DNA of 64,000 bases from JAHBXC01 sp964350875 (GCA_964350875.1 CAYGLT010000002.1:16390-80389), one strand, 5' to 3'. Positions 1 to 8,599 are shown, counted from the stretch's first letter. Numbers and translations: made by a program. Notes: generated by a model not told the origin, from the letters alone.

Positions 1-2309
1 CATGTGCGCCCGAACAGGTTGAAGTCGTTCACATACGCCGACCCGAGGTACCCCGACATCGTCGAGAAGACATCCTCGAGGGGGATCCCCAGTTTCTTGA
101 CGCGCTCGCGGTCCACATCGACATACAACTGCGCCACGCCCGAGCGGTACGCGCTGTTCACGCCCGTGAGTTTGCTCTGCGCGTTCCCGTTGGCGACCAG
201 CGTCTGCACGACCTCCTGCATCGCCATGCGCCCCGCCCCGGCGCGGTCCTGCACGCGGAGGTCGAAGCCCGTCGCGTTGCCCACGCCGTCAACGGCGGGC
301 AGCGAGTACACGATCACCAGGCCGTCCTGCACGCTCGCCGAGCGGGCGCGGATGTCCGCCATGATCGTGTCGAAGTCGCGCCCCTTGGGCAGACGCACCG
401 ACCAGTCCTCAAGCCCCGCGAAGAACATCGCGTAGTTCGACCCGTTCTGGTTGATGAACGAGTAGCCCGGGAGCACCGTGTAGTTCTCGATGCCGTCCAC
501 CTGGCTCAGGATCTTCTCGACCTTCTTCGCCGCCTCCAGCGTGCGCTCCTGCGACGCCGAGTCGGGCAGCCAGATCTCGACCAGCACGAGCCCGCGGTCC
601 TCGTTGGGCACGAACCCGGTGGGCACGAGCGTGAAGGTCAGGACCGTCAGCGCCATGCTCGCGGCGAACGCGATGGCCGTGAAGGTGATCACCGCCTTGT
701 GCACGAGGAAGCGGATCAGCCTCGCGTACGCGCTCGACACCGCGTCGAAGGTCTTGTCGAAGGTGCGCACCACCCAGTTGCGCTTCGCGTTCGGATCGTG
801 CGTCTTGAGGATCAGCCCGCACAGCGCCGGGCTGAGTGTCAGGGCGGCCAGCATGCTGATCGCCGTGCTCACCGCGATCGTCAGCGCGAACTGGCGGAAC
901 AACTGGCCGCTGATGCCCGGCAGGAACGACGCGGGCACGAACACCGCCATCAGCACCAGCGACATGCTGAACACCGGGCCGACGACTTCCTTCATCGCCT
1001 TTTCGGTCGCCGCGCGCGGCGGGAGGTGCTCCTCGCGCATCACACGCTCGACATTCTCGACCACCACGATCGCGTCGTCCACGACGATGCCGATCGCCAG
1101 CACCAGCCCGAAGAGCACCGGCATGTTGACCGAGAACCCGAACAGGTTGGCGAAGAAGAAGGTGCCGATGATCGACACCGGGATCGCCACCATCGGGATG
1201 ATCGACGCGCGCAGGCTCCCGAGGAACAGGATCACCACGAGCAGCACGAGCACCAGCGCCTCGACGAAGGTGTGGTACACGCCCTCGATCGCCGAGACCA
1301 CGAACTCGGCGGTGTTGTAGATCGTGCTGAACTCGAGCCCCGCCGGGAGCGAGTGCTCCTTCGACTCGAGCAGTTTCTCGACCGCTTCGGAGACCTGCAC
1401 CGCGTTCCCGCCCGGCGCTTGGTAGACGATCATCACCGCCGCCGGCACGCCGTTCGACCGAGCCAGCACGTCGTACGACTTGCTCCCCAGTTCCACCCGG
1501 GCCACATCGCGCACGCGCGTCAGTTTGTCGCCCTCGGCGCGGACGATCACATCCTCGAACTGCTCGACATCGTCGAGGCGGCCCAGCGTCGAGATCGCGT
1601 ACTGGTACGCCAGCCCCTGGGGCGCCGGCGCCTGGCCGATCACGCCCGCGGCGACCTGCACATTCTGCTCGCGCAGAGCGCCGATCACATCCATCGTCGT
1701 GAGGTTGCGCGCCTTCAGCCGCTCGGGATCGAGCCAGATGCGCATCCCGTAGTCCTTGATCGGGAACACGGTCGCGTCGCCCACGCCCTCGATGCGCTTC
1801 ACCTCGTCGACCATGTTGATGGTCATGTAGTTCGCGAGGAACAGGTCGTCGAACTCCTCGACCGCCTCGGGCGTCGCCGGCGCGAGCGAGAACACCGTGA
1901 TAACGGTGGACGAGACCTTGTCCGTCGTCACGCCGTTGCGCCGGACCTCTTCCGGCAGTTTCGGTTCCGCGATCGAGACGCGGTTCTGCACCAGCACCGA
2001 CGCGACATCGACATCCGTCCCCAGTTCGAAGGTCACCTTCAGCGTGTACGAGCCGTCGCTCGCCGAGGTGCTCTCCATGTAGATCATGCCCGGGACGCCG
2101 TTCACCTCCTGCTCGATGGGTGAGGCGACCGTGTCGGCGACGACCTGCGCGTTGGCGCCCGGATAACTCGCGGTCACCTGGATGACCGGCGGCGTGATGT
2201 CCGGGTACTGCGCGACCGGCATGATCGGGTACGAGACCGCGCCCATGAGGATCACGAGCAGCGAGATCACCGCGGCGAACACCGGACGACGAATGAAGAA
2301 GACGCTCAT
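1..2309 (-). CDS. RND efflux permease (AcrB/MexB type), partial
   Basis: Inner-membrane proton/drug antiporter of a tripartite efflux pump. About 769 codons are present and the C-terminal part lies beyond the left edge (family proteins are about 1,040 residues). The protein begins MSVFFIRRPVFAAVISLL, the usual first membrane helix after RRP. The paired acidic motif VVDDAIVVVENV falls at about residue 408, where AcrB has its proton-relay Asp407/Asp408. The start at 2309 lies 13 bases after the adaptor stop, and GAGG overlaps that stop as ribosome site. It is the last gene of the outer-membrane factor-adaptor-permease operon. The family is certain; the substrate cannot be told. Confidence 0.95.
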   Translation of the reverse strand, partial: MSVFFIRRPVFAAVISLLVILMGAVSYPIMPVAQYPDITPPVIQVTASYPGANAQVVADTVASPIEQEVNGVPGMIYMESTSASDGSYTLKVTFELGTDVDVASVLVQNRVSIAEPKLPEEVRRNGVTTDKVSSTVITVFSLAPATPEAVEEFDDLFLANYMTINMVDEVKRIEGVGDATVFPIKDYGMRIWLDPERLKARNLTTMDVIGALREQNVQVAAGVIGQAPAPQGLAYQYAISTLGRLDDVEQFEDVIVRAEGDKLTRVRDVARVELGSKSYDVLARSNGVPAAVMIVYQAPGGNAVQVSEAVEKLLESKEHSLPAGLEFSTIYNTAEFVVSAIEGVYHTFVEALVLVLLVVILFLGSLRASIIPMVAIPVSIIGTFFFANLFGFSVNMPVLFGLVLAIGIVVDDAIVVVENVERVMREEHLPPRAATEKAMKEVVGPVFSMSLVLMAVFVPASFLPGISGQLFRQFALTIAVSTAISMLAALTLSPALCGLILKTHDPNAKRNWVVRTFDKTFDAVSSAYARLIRFLVHKAVITFTAIAFAASMALTVLTFTLVPTGFVPNEDRGLVLVEIWLPDSASQERTLEAAKKVEKILSQVDGIENYTVLPGYSFINQNGSNYAMFFAGLEDWSVRLPKGRDFDTIMADIRARSASVQDGLVIVYSLPAVDGVGNATGFDLRVQDRAGAGRMAMQEVVQTLVANGNAQSKLTGVNSAYRSGVAQLYVDVDRERVKKLGIPLEDVFSTMSGYLGSAYVNDFNLFGRT

Positions 2310-2322
2310 CGTTCCGAGTACC

Positions 2323-3474
2323 TCAGTTCTCTGGCTGAGCCGTCTTCGGCGTCACTTTCGACCCGGGCCTCGCGCGGAGCACCCCGTTCACGATCACCCG
2401 GTCAGAGGCGGTGAGGCCCTTCGTGACCACGCGGTTCGTCCCCTGAAGCACGCCGATCTCGACGCGCTTCAACTCGACGATGTCCTCGTCGCCCACGACC
2501 ATCGCGTAGCGGCCCAACTGATCGCTGAGCAACGCCGAATCGGGCACGACCAGCGCCTCGTACGCCTCTTTCTCGAACCGGACCCGGGCGAACAGGCCGG
2601 GGAACAGGTTCTCGCTCTCGTTCGCGTACTCCGTGCGAACGGTCAGCGTGCCGGTCTCGGCGTTCAGTTCGGGCGCGACATAGTTCACATGCCCGGTGAC
2701 CGCGAACCCGCGATCGTCGCCGATCGAGAGTTCGGAGGTGCGCCACACGCCCGGCGCGGTCTGGCCCGGCTCGTAGTCGCGCGGGTTCTCGCGCTGGCCC
2801 GCCCCGTCGCGGAACCGGATCACATCGTTTTCGTTCACCTCGAGCGAGACATAGATGGGCTGCGCATCGACGACCGTCGCGAGCAGCGTCGCCTCGCCGC
2901 GGCCCACGAGGTTCCCCGTGTCCACGAGGTTCTTCGTGATCCGACCTTCGATGGGCGAGTGGATCGTGCAGTAGTCCAGGTTGAGTTGCGCCTCGGCGAG
3001 CGCGGCCTCGGCCTGCGCGACCTCCGCTTCGATCACATCGCGCGTCGCCGCCTTGATGATCGCGTCGATCTCGGGGCCCGCCCGCTGGTCGGCGAGTTCA
3101 CGCGCCAACTGCGCATCGTTCTCGGCGCCGAGCAGCGCCGCCTTCTTCGCGCGAACGAGCGCCTGGGCCTGCTGGACCTCGGCCTCGTACTCACGCGGGT
3201 CGATCTTGAAGAGGAGGTCGCCCACCTTGATCCGCTGGCCCGGCGTGAAGTGCACGGATTCCAGCACGCCCTGCACGCGGGCCCGGACCTCGGTCGTCAT
3301 CGAGGCCTCCATCGTGCCCGTGTAGATGAGGTACTCGTGCACCTCCTGCTTCACCGGGTTCGCGACCGTGACCTCGGGCGGCGGGGGAGGGGAGTACTCG
3401 TTGCTTCCCCGGTTACACCCGACACTCCACGCCAGCAAAGTCGACAGCGCTGCCGCGCCAAATACACGCCTCAT
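2323..3474 (-). CDS. RND efflux periplasmic adaptor (MFP subunit), lipoprotein
   Basis: Membrane-fusion protein linking the permease to the outer-membrane channel. The 383-residue product has a lipoprotein signal with lipobox SVGC (Cys20), then a proline patch, a biotinyl-lipoyl-like half motif (VRARVQGVLESVHFTPGQ), an alanine/glutamate-rich helical hairpin of about 90 residues, and beta-barrel and membrane-proximal domains ending GVLRARPGSKVTP. Length is typical for the AcrA/MexA family. The start ATG overlaps the stop of the outer-membrane factor by 4 bases (3471-3474), which implies translational coupling. Anchoring by lipid in the inner membrane is inferred from the lipobox. Confidence 0.95.
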   Translation of the reverse strand: MRRVFGAAALSTLLAWSVGCNRGSNEYSPPPPPEVTVANPVKQEVHEYLIYTGTMEASMTTEVRARVQGVLESVHFTPGQRIKVGDLLFKIDPREYEAEVQQAQALVRAKKAALLGAENDAQLARELADQRAGPEIDAIIKAATRDVIEAEVAQAEAALAEAQLNLDYCTIHSPIEGRITKNLVDTGNLVGRGEATLLATVVDAQPIYVSLEVNENDVIRFRDGAGQRENPRDYEPGQTAPGVWRTSELSIGDDRGFAVTGHVNYVAPELNAETGTLTVRTEYANESENLFPGLFARVRFEKEAYEALVVPDSALLSDQLGRYAMVVGDEDIVELKRVEIGVLQGTNRVVTKGLTASDRVIVNGVLRARPGSKVTPKTAQPEN

Positions 3475-5132
3475 TCCCCAGCTCCTTCGGCCGGCGGCAC
3501 TGCTTCCTGCGGGCGAGGGAACAGCCCTCCGCCGCGCTCGCTCCAGTCGGGATCAAGAATGTCGCCCCAGTCGGTCCGCTCGCGCATGCGCTCGGCGGTC
3601 TCGGGATCGACGAATTCCGTGTGTTCGCGGATCTCCCACCCGCCGCCCAGGGCCCGATACGCCGTGACCGCGCCGATCGCGACGCCCGCGTGGGAGACGA
3701 TGAGTTGGTCCTGCTGCTCCGCGAGCGCCGTCTGCGCGTCGTTCACGCGGATGAAGTCCACCGCGCCGGCGCGGTACTGGATCAGCGAGATCTCCACGCT
3801 GCGCTGCGCGGCCTCGACGCTGAGTTCCAGGTACCCCGCACGCTCGCGGGCACGCAGGAAGATCGACAGGCCCGCCTCGACATCCGCCGCCGCCCGGATG
3901 ACCGACTCCTGATACGCCGCAACGGCCTGCTCGTACCGCGCGTCCTGCGCGCGGATCGTGTTCTCGATCCGGCCGTAGTTCAGGACAGGCCACCTGACCT
4001 GCAATCCCAGGAATCCGGTGAACGACGACGAATCGAACAGGTCGTTGAGGCCCGAACTCGGGACCTCGGAGTAGTCGGCCGCGAGGAAGCCGGTCGCGCC
4101 CGCGATCGAAATCGCCGGGTACAGGTCGGCCGTCGCCACGCCGATGCGCGCGCTCTGCGCGGCCGCGAAGCGTTCGGCCGCACGGACATCCGGGCGCCTG
4201 CGCAGGAGGTCCGCCGGAACGCCCGCCGCGATGGAAGGCGGCGCGAGCGGGACGCCGCCCGGCTCGTCGTCCGGATGCCCCAGTTCGGCCTCGAGTTCGG
4301 AAGGGGGCTGGCCGAGCAGAACACCCAGCGCAAGTTTGGCCTGTCTCAGCGCGTCCTGCAGTTCGGGGATCGCCGCTTCCGTCGTGTTCAGCGTCGACTT
4401 CGCGGTGACGACATCGAGTTCCGACACCGCGCCCAGTTCGAAGCGCGTGCGCGTGAGGTCGAGCGTTTCACGCTGAAGTTCCACGTTCTGCAGCGTGATC
4501 TTGATCCGCTCCTGCAGGGAGCGCGCGACGATGTAGTTCGTCGCGACATCGGCGATGAGCGTGATCAGCGCCGCGTCATAGTTCGCGACATCGGCCAGCA
4601 GTTCAGCGTCCGACGCCTCGATCGCGCGGCGGAACTTGCCCCAGAAGTCCAGTTCCCATGCAGCCTCGAGCCCCACCGAAGCCTGCGAATACGACTGACT
4701 GTCCAGCCCGGGGATCTCGTTCCCGCTCAGGCGGTTCTCCGAGATCGACCCGAACAGTTCCTGCATCTGCGGGAAGAACTCGCCGACCGCGAGGCCTCGC
4801 CGCGCCCGCGCTTCGAGCACGCGAAGGCCAGCGGTCCGAAGCGTGAGGTTCTGCGCGATCGCCTTGCGGATCAGCCGGTCCATCGCCGGATCGTTGAACG
4901 CGCGCCACCATTCGATCTCGTTCTCGATCTCCACGCGCGGCCCGCTGAGCACCTCGGGATCCTCGGCGGTCTCCAGCCACGATTCGTTCACCTGCGTGGG
5001 GGGGCGCTCGTACTCAGGGCCGACCATGCACCCCGTGATCACACCGGCGCACAGAAAGACGCCCAGCGCTGTGACGCTCTTCGCGCCAGCGCGTGCGGAA
5101 CCCGGATGCTGTCGCGAACGCGGCTTCGACAT
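3471..5132 (-). CDS. Outer-membrane efflux factor, TolC/NodT family lipoprotein
   Basis: Outer-membrane channel of the RND pump and first gene of its operon. The 553-residue protein has a signal ending in lipobox ITGC followed by MVGPEYERPP, the standard N-terminus of NodT/OprM-type channels. Two repeated helical TolC domains follow, including ADLYPAISIAGATGF and a leucine/alanine-rich coiled coil. The C-terminus is extended and acidic. No Shine-Dalgarno site precedes the ATG at 5132; a TACACT box lies 8 bases upstream, so the operon may start as a leaderless transcript. Substrate unknown. Confidence 0.94.
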   Translation of the reverse strand: MSKPRSRQHPGSARAGAKSVTALGVFLCAGVITGCMVGPEYERPPTQVNESWLETAEDPEVLSGPRVEIENEIEWWRAFNDPAMDRLIRKAIAQNLTLRTAGLRVLEARARRGLAVGEFFPQMQELFGSISENRLSGNEIPGLDSQSYSQASVGLEAAWELDFWGKFRRAIEASDAELLADVANYDAALITLIADVATNYIVARSLQERIKITLQNVELQRETLDLTRTRFELGAVSELDVVTAKSTLNTTEAAIPELQDALRQAKLALGVLLGQPPSELEAELGHPDDEPGGVPLAPPSIAAGVPADLLRRRPDVRAAERFAAAQSARIGVATADLYPAISIAGATGFLAADYSEVPSSGLNDLFDSSSFTGFLGLQVRWPVLNYGRIENTIRAQDARYEQAVAAYQESVIRAAADVEAGLSIFLRARERAGYLELSVEAAQRSVEISLIQYRAGAVDFIRVNDAQTALAEQQDQLIVSHAGVAIGAVTAYRALGGGWEIREHTEFVDPETAERMRERTDWGDILDPDWSERGGGLFPRPQEAVPPAEGAGE

Positions 5133-5140
5133 AGCCGCAG

Positions 5141-5146
5141 AGTGTA
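5141..5146 (-). promoter_or_regulatory. -10-like box TACACT, candidate leaderless promoter of efflux operon
   Basis: TACACT on the minus strand, 8 bases before the ATG of the outer-membrane factor. There is no ribosome site between. The normal -10 to start-site distance would put transcription start at or next to the ATG. No clear -35 is visible. Confidence 0.45.
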
Positions 5147-5177
5147 CTCGCTGCGCCGCATCAACGGAGCCCGTCGC

Positions 5178-5807
5178 TCAGGATCCGACGCGTTCGGATC
5201 TGGGCCGGTACGCCGGGAGGTGGAAATCGAGGAGAATCCCCGTCGCGCGAAGCCCGAGCCCGACCGCGAACCCCGAGGGCATGGCGACCGCGGCGGGAGC
5301 GCCGACCTCGAGGAGGACAACCGTCGTGCCGGCGCCGAAGAGCGCCGCCGTCATATAGATCTCGCGGTGAAGGACGAGGGGGAGTTCGTTCCTGATCATG
5401 TCGCGCAGCACGCCGCCACCCGTCGCCGTCAGGGCGCCCATCATCACGCACACGATCGGGCGGGCGCCTTCCTCGATCGCGATGCTCGCGCCGATGACCG
5501 CGAAAAGAGCCAGCCCCATCGCGTCGCTCCAGACCAGCAGCCGCTTGTACGAGCCGATCCGTTCGACCGCGAACCAGGTCACCGCCGCGCCCGCGACACA
5601 GATGCCCAGGTAGAACGGTTCGCGCGCCCAGAACACGCCCGCGCGGTTGAGCAACACATCGCGCAGCGTGCCGCCGCCCACCCCGGTCACGAACCCGAGG
5701 AGGATGAACCCCCCGATGTCGAGCCGTTTTTGCGCGGCCGCCAGCGCGCCGGCGATCGCGAAGACGAATGTGCCGAGAAAATCGCCGTAGTGAATGAGGG
5801 TGTTCAT
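5178..5807 (-). CDS. TRIC/UPF0126 (YicG-type) membrane protein
   Basis: Small integral membrane protein of the trimeric intracellular cation channel family. Starting at the ATG at 5807, the 209-residue protein contains two copies of the family's three-helix unit: an early GTFVFAIAGALAA, FVTGVGGGTLRDVLL, and the second-half counterpart MMGALTATGGGVLRDMI. The two GGGTLRD/GGGVLRD loops are the ion-path signature. An upstream in-frame ATG (5843) would add 12 charged residues with no hydrophobic character and is less likely. Bacterial members conduct K+/Na+ in vitro; the role here is inferred from the family only. Confidence 0.9.
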   Translation of the reverse strand: MNTLIHYGDFLGTFVFAIAGALAAAQKRLDIGGFILLGFVTGVGGGTLRDVLLNRAGVFWAREPFYLGICVAGAAVTWFAVERIGSYKRLLVWSDAMGLALFAVIGASIAIEEGARPIVCVMMGALTATGGGVLRDMIRNELPLVLHREIYMTAALFGAGTTVVLLEVGAPAAVAMPSGFAVGLGLRATGILLDFHLPAYRPRSERVGS

Positions 5808-5862
5808 GCGCCCCGATTGTCGCGACTTCCCGCCCAGCGACAAGCGCTCCGTGCATCCCGTT

Positions 5863-6669
5863 TCAGGACGCCGGCTCGGGCGGTTCAGCCACGCCAGCCA
5901 GCATCCCGCCGTCGATGTTGAACTCCGCGCCCGTCGTGTACCCCGATTCGTCGGACGCGAGATGCACCGCGAGCGCGGCGACTTCCTCGGGCGTGCCGAA
6001 CCGGTTCAGCGGCGCCGAGCGGGCGTATCGGGCGAGGTTCGCCTCCCGCGCCTCCCCCGTGCCCAGCATCGCGTCCCACATCGGCGTGAGAATCGCCGCG
6101 GGCTGGATCGAATTGCACCGGATCGCGAGCCCCTCTTCCGCGCAGTACAACGCGACCGATTTGGTGTGGTGACGGACCGCGGCCTTGCTCGCGGCGTACG
6201 CGGCGGCACGGGGGATGCCGACCACGCCCGAGCGCGACGAGATATTGATGATCGATCCCCGCCCTGAGCGCCTCATCGCACGGATCGCGTGCTTGCATCC
6301 GAGGAAGACGCCCTCCAGATTCGTCGCGAACACCGCACGCCACGCGTCGAGTTCGGCGTGCTCGGGATCGTGCGGCCTCGCGCCCTCCTCGAACCCGGTG
6401 ATGCCCGCGTTGTTCACGAGCGCATCGAGCCGCCCGTGCTGCTCGATGACCCCATCGAGCACGCTGCTCCAGTCGCGTTCGTTGCGCACATCGAGCCGCC
6501 GGTACGACGCCCGTGGACCGATCGCGTCAGCCGCGGCCTTGCCGTCGTCGTCGCGGATGTCGGTCAGCACGACGGTCGCGCCCTCGGCGACGAACGCCTT
6601 TGCGATGGACTGGCCGATACCCCTGGCCGCGCCCGTCACAACCGCGACCTTGTTTGAAAGCCGGGCCAT
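5863..6669 (-). CDS. Short-chain dehydrogenase/reductase (classical SDR)
   Basis: NAD(P)-dependent oxidoreductase of 268 residues. It carries the cofactor motif TGAARGIG near residues 12-19, the NNAG motif, a catalytic Ser in INISSRSG, and YAASK (Tyr and Lys of the active site). The C-terminal FNIDGGM is typical of glucose-1-dehydrogenase/FabG-like SDRs. LTDIRDDD after the second beta strand has an Asp that favours NAD. A good ribosome site (GAGGAG) lies just upstream of the start at 6669. It stands alone between the TRIC gene and the tRNA; substrate not identifiable. Confidence 0.92.
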   Translation of the reverse strand: MARLSNKVAVVTGAARGIGQSIAKAFVAEGATVVLTDIRDDDGKAAADAIGPRASYRRLDVRNERDWSSVLDGVIEQHGRLDALVNNAGITGFEEGARPHDPEHAELDAWRAVFATNLEGVFLGCKHAIRAMRRSGRGSIINISSRSGVVGIPRAAAYAASKAAVRHHTKSVALYCAEEGLAIRCNSIQPAAILTPMWDAMLGTGEAREANLARYARSAPLNRFGTPEEVAALAVHLASDESGYTTGAEFNIDGGMLAGVAEPPEPAS

Positions 6670-6731
6670 GCTCGCTCCTCTGGGATGGGGTGGTTGAGTC
6701 TCGTCCCGGGAGTGTTCGAGACGCTCAGAAA

Positions 6732-6803
6732 AGCGGGTGACCGGAATCGAACCGGCGACATTCAGCTTGGGAAGCTGACGTTCTACCGCTGAACTACACC
6801 CGC
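6732..6803 (-). tRNA. tRNA-Gly (anticodon CCC)
   Basis: Read on the minus strand, the acceptor arms GCGGGTG and CACCCGC pair fully and discriminator U follows, as expected for tRNA-Gly. The D arm GTTC...GAAC, the anticodon stem TCAGC/GCTGA with loop TTCCCAA (anticodon CCC), and the T arm GCCGG-TTCGATT-CCGGT are all present. The 3' CCA is not encoded; the acceptor is followed by a T-run. One of the very few ACGT tetranucleotides in the window lies in this gene. Confidence 0.95.
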
Positions 6804-7166
6804 GATAGGCGTCCAGTATAGCTGGCGCCCGGGCCGGGTCTGAGCGGAGGGCGGGGTGAATGCGTCCGGCCGCGTCGCGGCTTGCCGCGATCGATAGTTG
6901 AGCCGCCGGAATCCCGGACGCGATCGGTCGAGATGTTGATTCGGTCGGTGCAAGATGGACGCAAGAGCATGATTGACATGAACTTGGATGATTCGGTCAC
7001 CCATTCGGGGGTCGGGTGAAATTGAGAAAGTTGCGTCCTGCTCGTAGGATGGGCCACACGACGGCGATGAGCCCCCCGCACGGGGAGCGCCGGTTGGAGA
7101 CTGACTCAACAACCGGTGTGTCCGCACTCAGCGCTCGCCGCTCTCAACGGAAGGAAAGGATTGACA
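6804..7166. other. Intergenic region without a convincing gene
   Basis: 363 bases between the divergently placed tRNA and the SYLF gene. Open frames here are short and have no protein-like composition. The only interpretable element is a sigma70-like promoter at 7022-7050 and the ribosome site at 7151-7160. A TTGACA at 6973-6978 has no matching -10. Confidence 0.6.
7022..7050 (+). promoter_or_regulatory. Sigma70-like promoter for the SYLF lipoprotein gene
   Basis: TTGAGA, 17-base spacer, TAGGAT. Transcription would start near 7057 and give a 5' leader of about 110 bases before the ATG at 7167. This is inferred from consensus match only. Confidence 0.45.
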
Positions 7167-7748
7167 ATGAAAGACATCACCAAGCTCGCCGCCGGCGCCC
7201 TCGTCGGCGCAGCGATCCTCTTCAGCGTCGGTTGCTCGACCGCCCCGAAGGACGAGATCGATCGTCAGGCGCTCGTTGACCGCTCCGCTTCGACCCGCGA
7301 CTGGTTCGAGGCCCGCGTCACCGGTCTCAACGCGCAGATCAAGGACAGCGCCGGCTACATCGTGTTCCCCGATGTCGGCTCGGCCGGTTTCATCGTCGGC
7401 GGCACCAGCGGCTACGGCGTGCTCTACGACAACCGCGGCCGCCAACTCGGCTGGAGCCGCCTGAGCTCCGGCTCCATCGGCCTCCAGGCCGGCGTGCGCG
7501 GCTTCCGCATGCTCATGGTCCTCGAGGACCAGACCGTCCTCGACCAGTTCCGCGCGAACAAGTGGAACGGCTCTGCCGGCGCGGTCGCTGTCGCCGGCGA
7601 CGCCAGCGGCGCCGCCGCCTCGGCGTTCCAGCGCGGCGTGGCGATCTACGAAGGCGCCAGCTCGGGCCTGATGGCCGGCGTCGACATCGGCCTCAACAAC
7701 ATCAAGTACGAGCCGATGCGCGACGACTCCAAGATCAACTCCAAGTAA
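7167..7748 (+). CDS. SYLF/YSC84-domain lipoprotein
   Basis: Predicted lipid-anchored envelope protein of 193 residues with a signal peptide ending in lipobox FSVGC (Cys23). The rest matches the SYLF (YSC84) lipid-binding fold: KDSAGYIVFPDVGSAGFIVGG, then SGYGVLYD, then GVRGFRMLMVLED, and a C-terminal ISSGLMAGVDIG-like strand (here ASSGLMAGVDIG). Family members bind phosphoinositides in eukaryotes; bacterial function is not established. AAGGAAAGGA at 7151-7160 is a strong ribosome site and decides the ATG at 7167. A clear intrinsic terminator follows at 7771. Monocistronic. Confidence 0.88.
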   Translation: MKDITKLAAGALVGAAILFSVGCSTAPKDEIDRQALVDRSASTRDWFEARVTGLNAQIKDSAGYIVFPDVGSAGFIVGGTSGYGVLYDNRGRQLGWSRLSSGSIGLQAGVRGFRMLMVLEDQTVLDQFRANKWNGSAGAVAVAGDASGAAASAFQRGVAIYEGASSGLMAGVDIGLNNIKYEPMRDDSKINSK

Positions 7749-7770
7749 GCATCGGTTGATCCAGACATCC

Positions 7771-7816
7771 CACGGGCGTCGCGCTCTTCAGGGCGCGGCG
7801 CCCGTGTTGTTTTTTC
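7771..7816 (+). terminator. Intrinsic terminator after the SYLF gene
   Basis: Hairpin with arms CACGGGCGTCGCGC and GCGCGGCGCCCGTG around a short loop, followed by TTGTTTTTT. It lies 22 bases after the stop codon. Confidence 0.9.
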
Positions 7817-7873
7817 GATTCACGACACCAGGGGCGGGCCCACACGCGCGGGATCCGAACGCGAGAAACCAAC

Positions 7874-7908
7874 AAAAAACCGCGCCCGGGAAGTGATCTC
7901 GGGCGCGG
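7874..7908 (-). terminator. Intrinsic terminator of the AT-hook protein gene (minus strand)
   Basis: Arms CCGCGCCCG (7880-7888) and CGGGCGCGG (7900-7908). On the minus strand the hairpin is followed by six T residues (A-run 7874-7879). It serves the minus-strand gene ending at 7972. Confidence 0.85.
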
Positions 7909-7971
7909 CCTTTGTTTGCTCGCGCGTTCATTGCGCGTCGGTGTCTGTCGTTGGCGTGGCGCCGGGCCGGT

Positions 7972-8442
7972 TCAGGCCTTGACCCACTGGCCGCGGGCGA
8001 TCGCCTTCGCGACGCCGTCGCGCTTCAGCATGTGCAGTTGCGTCGCGATGCTCACATCGTGTCCGAGTTTCTTGCTGACCTTGGCCTGCAACTCGGCGGG
8101 GCTCTGCGCCGTGCCGGTGAGCGCGTCGGCGAGGGCTTCCTTGACGCCCTGCACGCGCTGGCCGCCCGGCTTCAGGCCGCGGCTGCCGCGCTTGGCGGTC
8201 TTCTTCTTGGTCTTCTTCTTGCGAGTTCCCGCCTTCTTCTTGGCGGTCTTGCGTCCGGCCTTCTTCTTGTTCTTCGAGCCGCGCGGGCGACCCGGGCCGC
8301 GCTTCACGCCGCCGCTCAGTCCTTCGCTATTCAGCGTCGCGATGATGGAGTCGATCTCTTCGACCGACGCGAGGTGGTGATCACGCTCTTCCTCAAGCTT
8401 GCGGATGAGCGACGACAAATGCGCCTTCGTTTCTTGTTTCAT
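7972..8442 (-). CDS. H1-like lysine-rich DNA-binding protein with AT-hook
   Basis: 156-residue basic protein, probably nucleoid-associated. Residues 1-40 are a charged helical/coiled-coil segment (IRKLEEERDHHLASVEEID). Next comes an AT-hook (RGPGRPRGSKN) and a lysine/alanine/threonine tract of about 35 residues (AGRKTAKKKAGTRKKKTKKK) like histone H1 tails. The C-terminal 50 residues (VKEALADALTG...LHMLKRDGVAKAIARGQW) look like a small helical or winged-helix domain. The ATG at 8442 is chosen because TATCCT lies 6 bases upstream with no ribosome site (leaderless type); an in-frame upstream start would cross that box. Divergent from aminopeptidase P. Exact function inferred. Confidence 0.8.
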   Translation of the reverse strand: MKQETKAHLSSLIRKLEEERDHHLASVEEIDSIIATLNSEGLSGGVKRGPGRPRGSKNKKKAGRKTAKKKAGTRKKKTKKKTAKRGSRGLKPGGQRVQGVKEALADALTGTAQSPAELQAKVSKKLGHDVSIATQLHMLKRDGVAKAIARGQWVKA

Positions 8443-8448
8443 TGCACG

Positions 8449-8454
8449 AGGATA
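8449..8454 (-). promoter_or_regulatory. -10-like box TATCCT, candidate leaderless promoter
   Basis: TATCCT on the minus strand, 6 bases before the ATG at 8442 of the AT-hook protein. No Shine-Dalgarno sequence is present. Confidence 0.45.
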
Positions 8455-8554
8455 TTCAGCGCGATCGATGGCCGCCACTAAAATGTGTCATGATTGACGC
8501 TGCATATTCGCGGAGTGAAAGTTGCACGCGCCGCGACGACATTCGGTTCGGAGA

Positions 8555-8577
8555 GTGTTCGGAGCGAATCCGAACAC
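8555..8577. promoter_or_regulatory. Perfect palindrome upstream of aminopeptidase P, candidate operator
   Basis: GTGTTCGGA, 5 bases, TCCGAACAC: a perfect 9+9 inverted repeat centred 34 bases before the ATG at 8600, just upstream of that gene's TACGCT box. The position would let a bound dimeric repressor block RNA polymerase. The regulator is unknown. Confidence 0.5.
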
Positions 8578-8588
8578 ACGAGCCGACA

Positions 8589-8594
8589 TACGCT
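8589..8594 (+). promoter_or_regulatory. -10-like box TACGCT, candidate leaderless promoter of aminopeptidase P
   Basis: TACGCT 5 bases before the ATG at 8600, with no ribosome site. The palindrome at 8555-8577 covers the -35 side of this promoter. Confidence 0.45.
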
Positions 8595-8599
8595 TCTGC

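Noticed and set aside
3621..5921. Open frame of about 770 codons on the plus strand
   Set aside because: Opposite the efflux outer-membrane gene and the TRIC gene; no signal, motif or ribosome site.
6973..6978. Second TTGACA upstream of the SYLF gene
   Set aside because: No TANNNT at 16-18 bases downstream.
7161..7166. TTGACA resembling a -35 box
   Set aside because: It lies directly against the ATG at 7167, downstream of the ribosome site, so it cannot serve that gene and no -10 follows.
8555..8577. Palindrome as a LexA (SOS) box
   Set aside because: Half sites resemble GAAC...GTTC only partly, and aminopeptidase P is not a usual SOS gene.
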